This document shows positions 3,805 through 5,188 of a stretch of DNA of 5,188 bases, in pieces. Each line of letters opens with the position of its first letter. The first letter of the stretch is position 1. The position numbers were made by a program, and so were the translations under genes. The notes under the pieces were generated by a model. It saw only the letters and a list, made by a program, of their open reading frames with translations, was not told where the DNA came from and ran no database searches. Source of the DNA: Pseudomonadota bacterium (lineage in GTDB: Bacteria; Myxococcota_A; Polyangia; Fen-1088); the NCBI GenBank assembly GCA_017881285.1, contig JADGRD010000330.1, positions 1 through 5,188 of the forward strand, read 5' to 3'.

Positions 3805-5188
3805 ACGCAGTCGTTCCGGCCAAGTTTTCGCCCTGCCAGCCAAGTTATGCTTCGTCGCCTTTCTCGGCGCGCTCGCCTTGCCTGCAAGCTGGGGGTGCAG
3901 CAACGGTTCGATCGTCTCGCAGGGTGGGCAAGGTGGCGTCGGCGGCAACCGCTCGTCGTCAGGAGGCACCGGCGGCGTCAATGTCACCATTACGTTGACG
4001 ACATCGACTCGCCCTGCCGATGCAGGCACCGACGCCAATCGGACCTGCACGCCTGATTCCGGCAAGTGCTATGCGGTCGTCGATGCGGGAGCTTACTGTG
4101 GCGACGGCATCGTGCAGGCCGATCGGGGTGAGAAGTGCGACGACGGCAATCGCATCGGCGGCGACGGCTGCTCGGGTACCTGTCAAGTCGAGCCGAACTA
4201 CACCTGTCCGGTTGCGGGACAGCCATGCATCTCGACCGTCGCCTGCGGCAATGGGATCCGCGAGCCCGGCGAGTCGTGTGATGACGACAACACCAAGAGC
4301 GGCGACGGCTGCTCGGGCACGTGCAGCGTCGAGCCCGGGTATACCTGTCCGGTCGCGGGACAGCCCTGCCAACCGCTCGTGACCTGCGGTGACGGCCGCC
4401 TGCAGTCTGGTGAGCAATGCGATCTCGGGAGCGACAACGGAAACGGCAAGGGGTGCGACGTCCATTGCGGGCTGCAACCGGGGTGGGCGTGCAAAGGCCA
4501 CACCTGTCAGCTCGTTCCCGTGTGTGGCGATGGCCAGGTGACGGGCGGCGAGGAATGCGACGAAGGGGCCAAGTCCTCGGGCACTGGCTGCTGCGAGAAC
4601 TGCAAGATCATGGCCAGCTACTGCAGTTGTCCGCCAAGTGGCGGCGTTTGCCAGGACAACTCGCGTTGCGGCAACGGCGTGTTGGAGAAAGAGGAGCTTT
4701 GCGACGACGGCAACACCAAGGATGGCGACGGCTGCACCGCGAAGTGCCAGATCGAAACTGGCTGGCAATGCCGCATGGCCGGCAAGCCCTGCAATCCCCT
4801 GTGCGGCGACGGGAAAATCCTGCAAGGCGAGCAGTGTGACGACGGCAACTCCGATACCGGGGACGGTTGCTCGTCCATTTGCCAGATCGAGCCCGGAGCC
4901 AGCTGCTCGGGCACGCCTTCGGTCTGTACCAAAGCCATTTGTGGCAACAAGAAGGTTGAGGCGGGCGAGAGCTGCGACGACGGCAACACGGTGCCCTTCG
5001 ATGGCTGCTCGCCGACCTGCCAGAAAGATCCCGAATGCGGGACGAGCACCAGCGCGGTCGGCGCCTGTAAGACCGCGTGCGGTGACGGCATCCAGGTCCG
5101 CGGGGTCGAGGAGTGCGACGACGGCAACGTGCTCGACCACGACGGCTGCTCGAAGGACTGCAAGATCGAGCCTGGCAACACATGCCGG
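3797..5188 (+). CDS. Exported, probably lipid-anchored protein with DUF4215-like Myxococcus cysteine-rich repeats (3' end outside window)
   Basis: These are the first 464 residues of a surface protein cut by the right edge. Residues 1-33 are a signal peptide (TKRSRS, then a hydrophobic stretch ending PASWG). Cys34 follows directly, so lipid attachment is likely, although Ser and Trp at -3 and -2 make a poor lipobox. A Gly/Ser/Asn-rich linker (35-62) and a Thr-rich stretch precede eight Cys-rich units starting near Cys101, 150, 197, 243, 291, 336, 382 and 428. The typical unit is CGDG-x-GExCDDGN-xxx-GDGCSxxC-xxEPGxxC, the myxobacterial Cys-rich repeat. Units 3 (CDLGSDNGN) and 4 (CDEGAKSSG, then CC) depart from it. 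The even Cys spacing suggests disulfide-locked modules outside the cytoplasm; the acidic DDGN/GDG patches might bind metal, but this is inference. Such arrays often belong to large cell-surface proteins, sometimes with a fibro-slime or adhesion domain, which may lie beyond the edge. AAGGA 8 nt upstream and the signal peptide support the start. Its ligand or role is unknown. Confidence 0.92.
   Translation, partial: MTKRSRSGQVFALPAKLCFVAFLGALALPASWGCSNGSIVSQGGQGGVGGNRSSSGGTGGVNVTITLTTSTRPADAGTDANRTCTPDSGKCYAVVDAGAYCGDGIVQADRGEKCDDGNRIGGDGCSGTCQVEPNYTCPVAGQPCISTVACGNGIREPGESCDDDNTKSGDGCSGTCSVEPGYTCPVAGQPCQPLVTCGDGRLQSGEQCDLGSDNGNGKGCDVHCGLQPGWACKGHTCQLVPVCGDGQVTGGEECDEGAKSSGTGCCENCKIMASYCSCPPSGGVCQDNSRCGNGVLEKEELCDDGNTKDGDGCTAKCQIETGWQCRMAGKPCNPLCGDGKILQGEQCDDGNSDTGDGCSSICQIEPGASCSGTPSVCTKAICGNKKVEAGESCDDGNTVPFDGCSPTCQKDPECGTSTSAVGACKTACGDGIQVRGVEECDDGNVLDHDGCSKDCKIEPGNTCR
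4097..5188 (+). repeat. Array of eight Cys-rich protein repeats (about 105-160 bp each)
   Basis: Units begin at about 4097, 4244, 4385, 4523, 4667, 4802, 4940 and 5078. Most are diverged at DNA level. The exception is units 1 and 2: 4160-4228 and 4301-4369 match at 56 of 69 positions by hand alignment, including the shared peptide YTCPVAGQPC. The array continues past the edge. Confidence 0.85.

Noticed and set aside
3620..3823. 67-codon minus-strand ORF covering most of the divergent intergenic region
   Set aside because: It overlaps the start of the Cys-rich protein in antisense and has no recognisable domain. Only its last four codons, behind AGGAGG, are of interest.
3959..5140. 393-codon minus-strand ORF
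   Set aside because: It mirrors the Cys-rich repeat array; the opposite strand gives clear CDDGN...GDGC repeats, a signal peptide and a ribosome binding site, whereas this one gives Ala/Val/Arg-rich noise.

Overview
The window looks like chromosomal DNA from a GC-rich myxobacterium (Myxococcota; the order Polyangiales is a reasonable guess). Three things point there independently. A secreted glycosidase ends in a Gly-rich linker plus a Cys-Gly-Cys / hydrophobic / Arg-rich tail of the MYXO-CTERM type. A second surface protein consists of the Myxococcus-type cysteine-rich repeat (DUF4215-like, 'CDDGN...GDGC'). A Ser/Thr protein kinase carries an N-terminal CxxC...CPxD zinc-ribbon-like segment, common in this phylum.

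Layout: (1) 784 down to 1, minus strand: N-terminal 261 residues of a Hanks-type kinase, cut by the left edge. Its start lies well upstream of the ATG at 607 that a kinase-domain match would suggest, because the zinc-ribbon segment is in frame upstream. (2) 3573 down to 826, minus strand: a complete 915-residue secreted glycoside hydrolase family 9 (GH9, endoglucanase-like) protein. Its order is signal peptide, unassigned beta-rich domain, CelD_N-type Ig-like domain, GH9 catalytic domain, Gly-rich linker and MYXO-CTERM-like anchor. It lies 41 bp upstream of the kinase on the same strand, so the two could be co-transcribed. (3) 3574-3796: a 223-bp divergent intergenic region holding an extended -10 promoter candidate for the plus-strand gene, tandem 7-mers and a four-codon mini-ORF behind a perfect Shine-Dalgarno sequence. 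(4) 3797 to the right edge, plus strand: the N-terminal 464 residues of an exported, probably lipid-anchored protein with eight Cys-rich repeats. No gene-free stretch exceeds 300 bp.

Together the window encodes two cell-surface or secreted proteins, divergently transcribed, and a cytoplasmic signalling protein. A surface glucan-degradation locus is plausible, but only the gene order suggests that the three act together. The most notable observation is the kinase catalytic loop: HGGLKPAD replaces HRDLKPxN, so the catalytic Asp is missing while the ATP-binding Lys and the DFG motif are kept. That is the signature of a pseudokinase. The second is the GH9 C-terminus, which runs about 35 residues past the expected end of the sorting signal into AT-rich, non-coding-looking DNA, suggesting a lost stop codon or a frame change. 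I see no RNA gene, CRISPR array, insertion sequence or phage gene.
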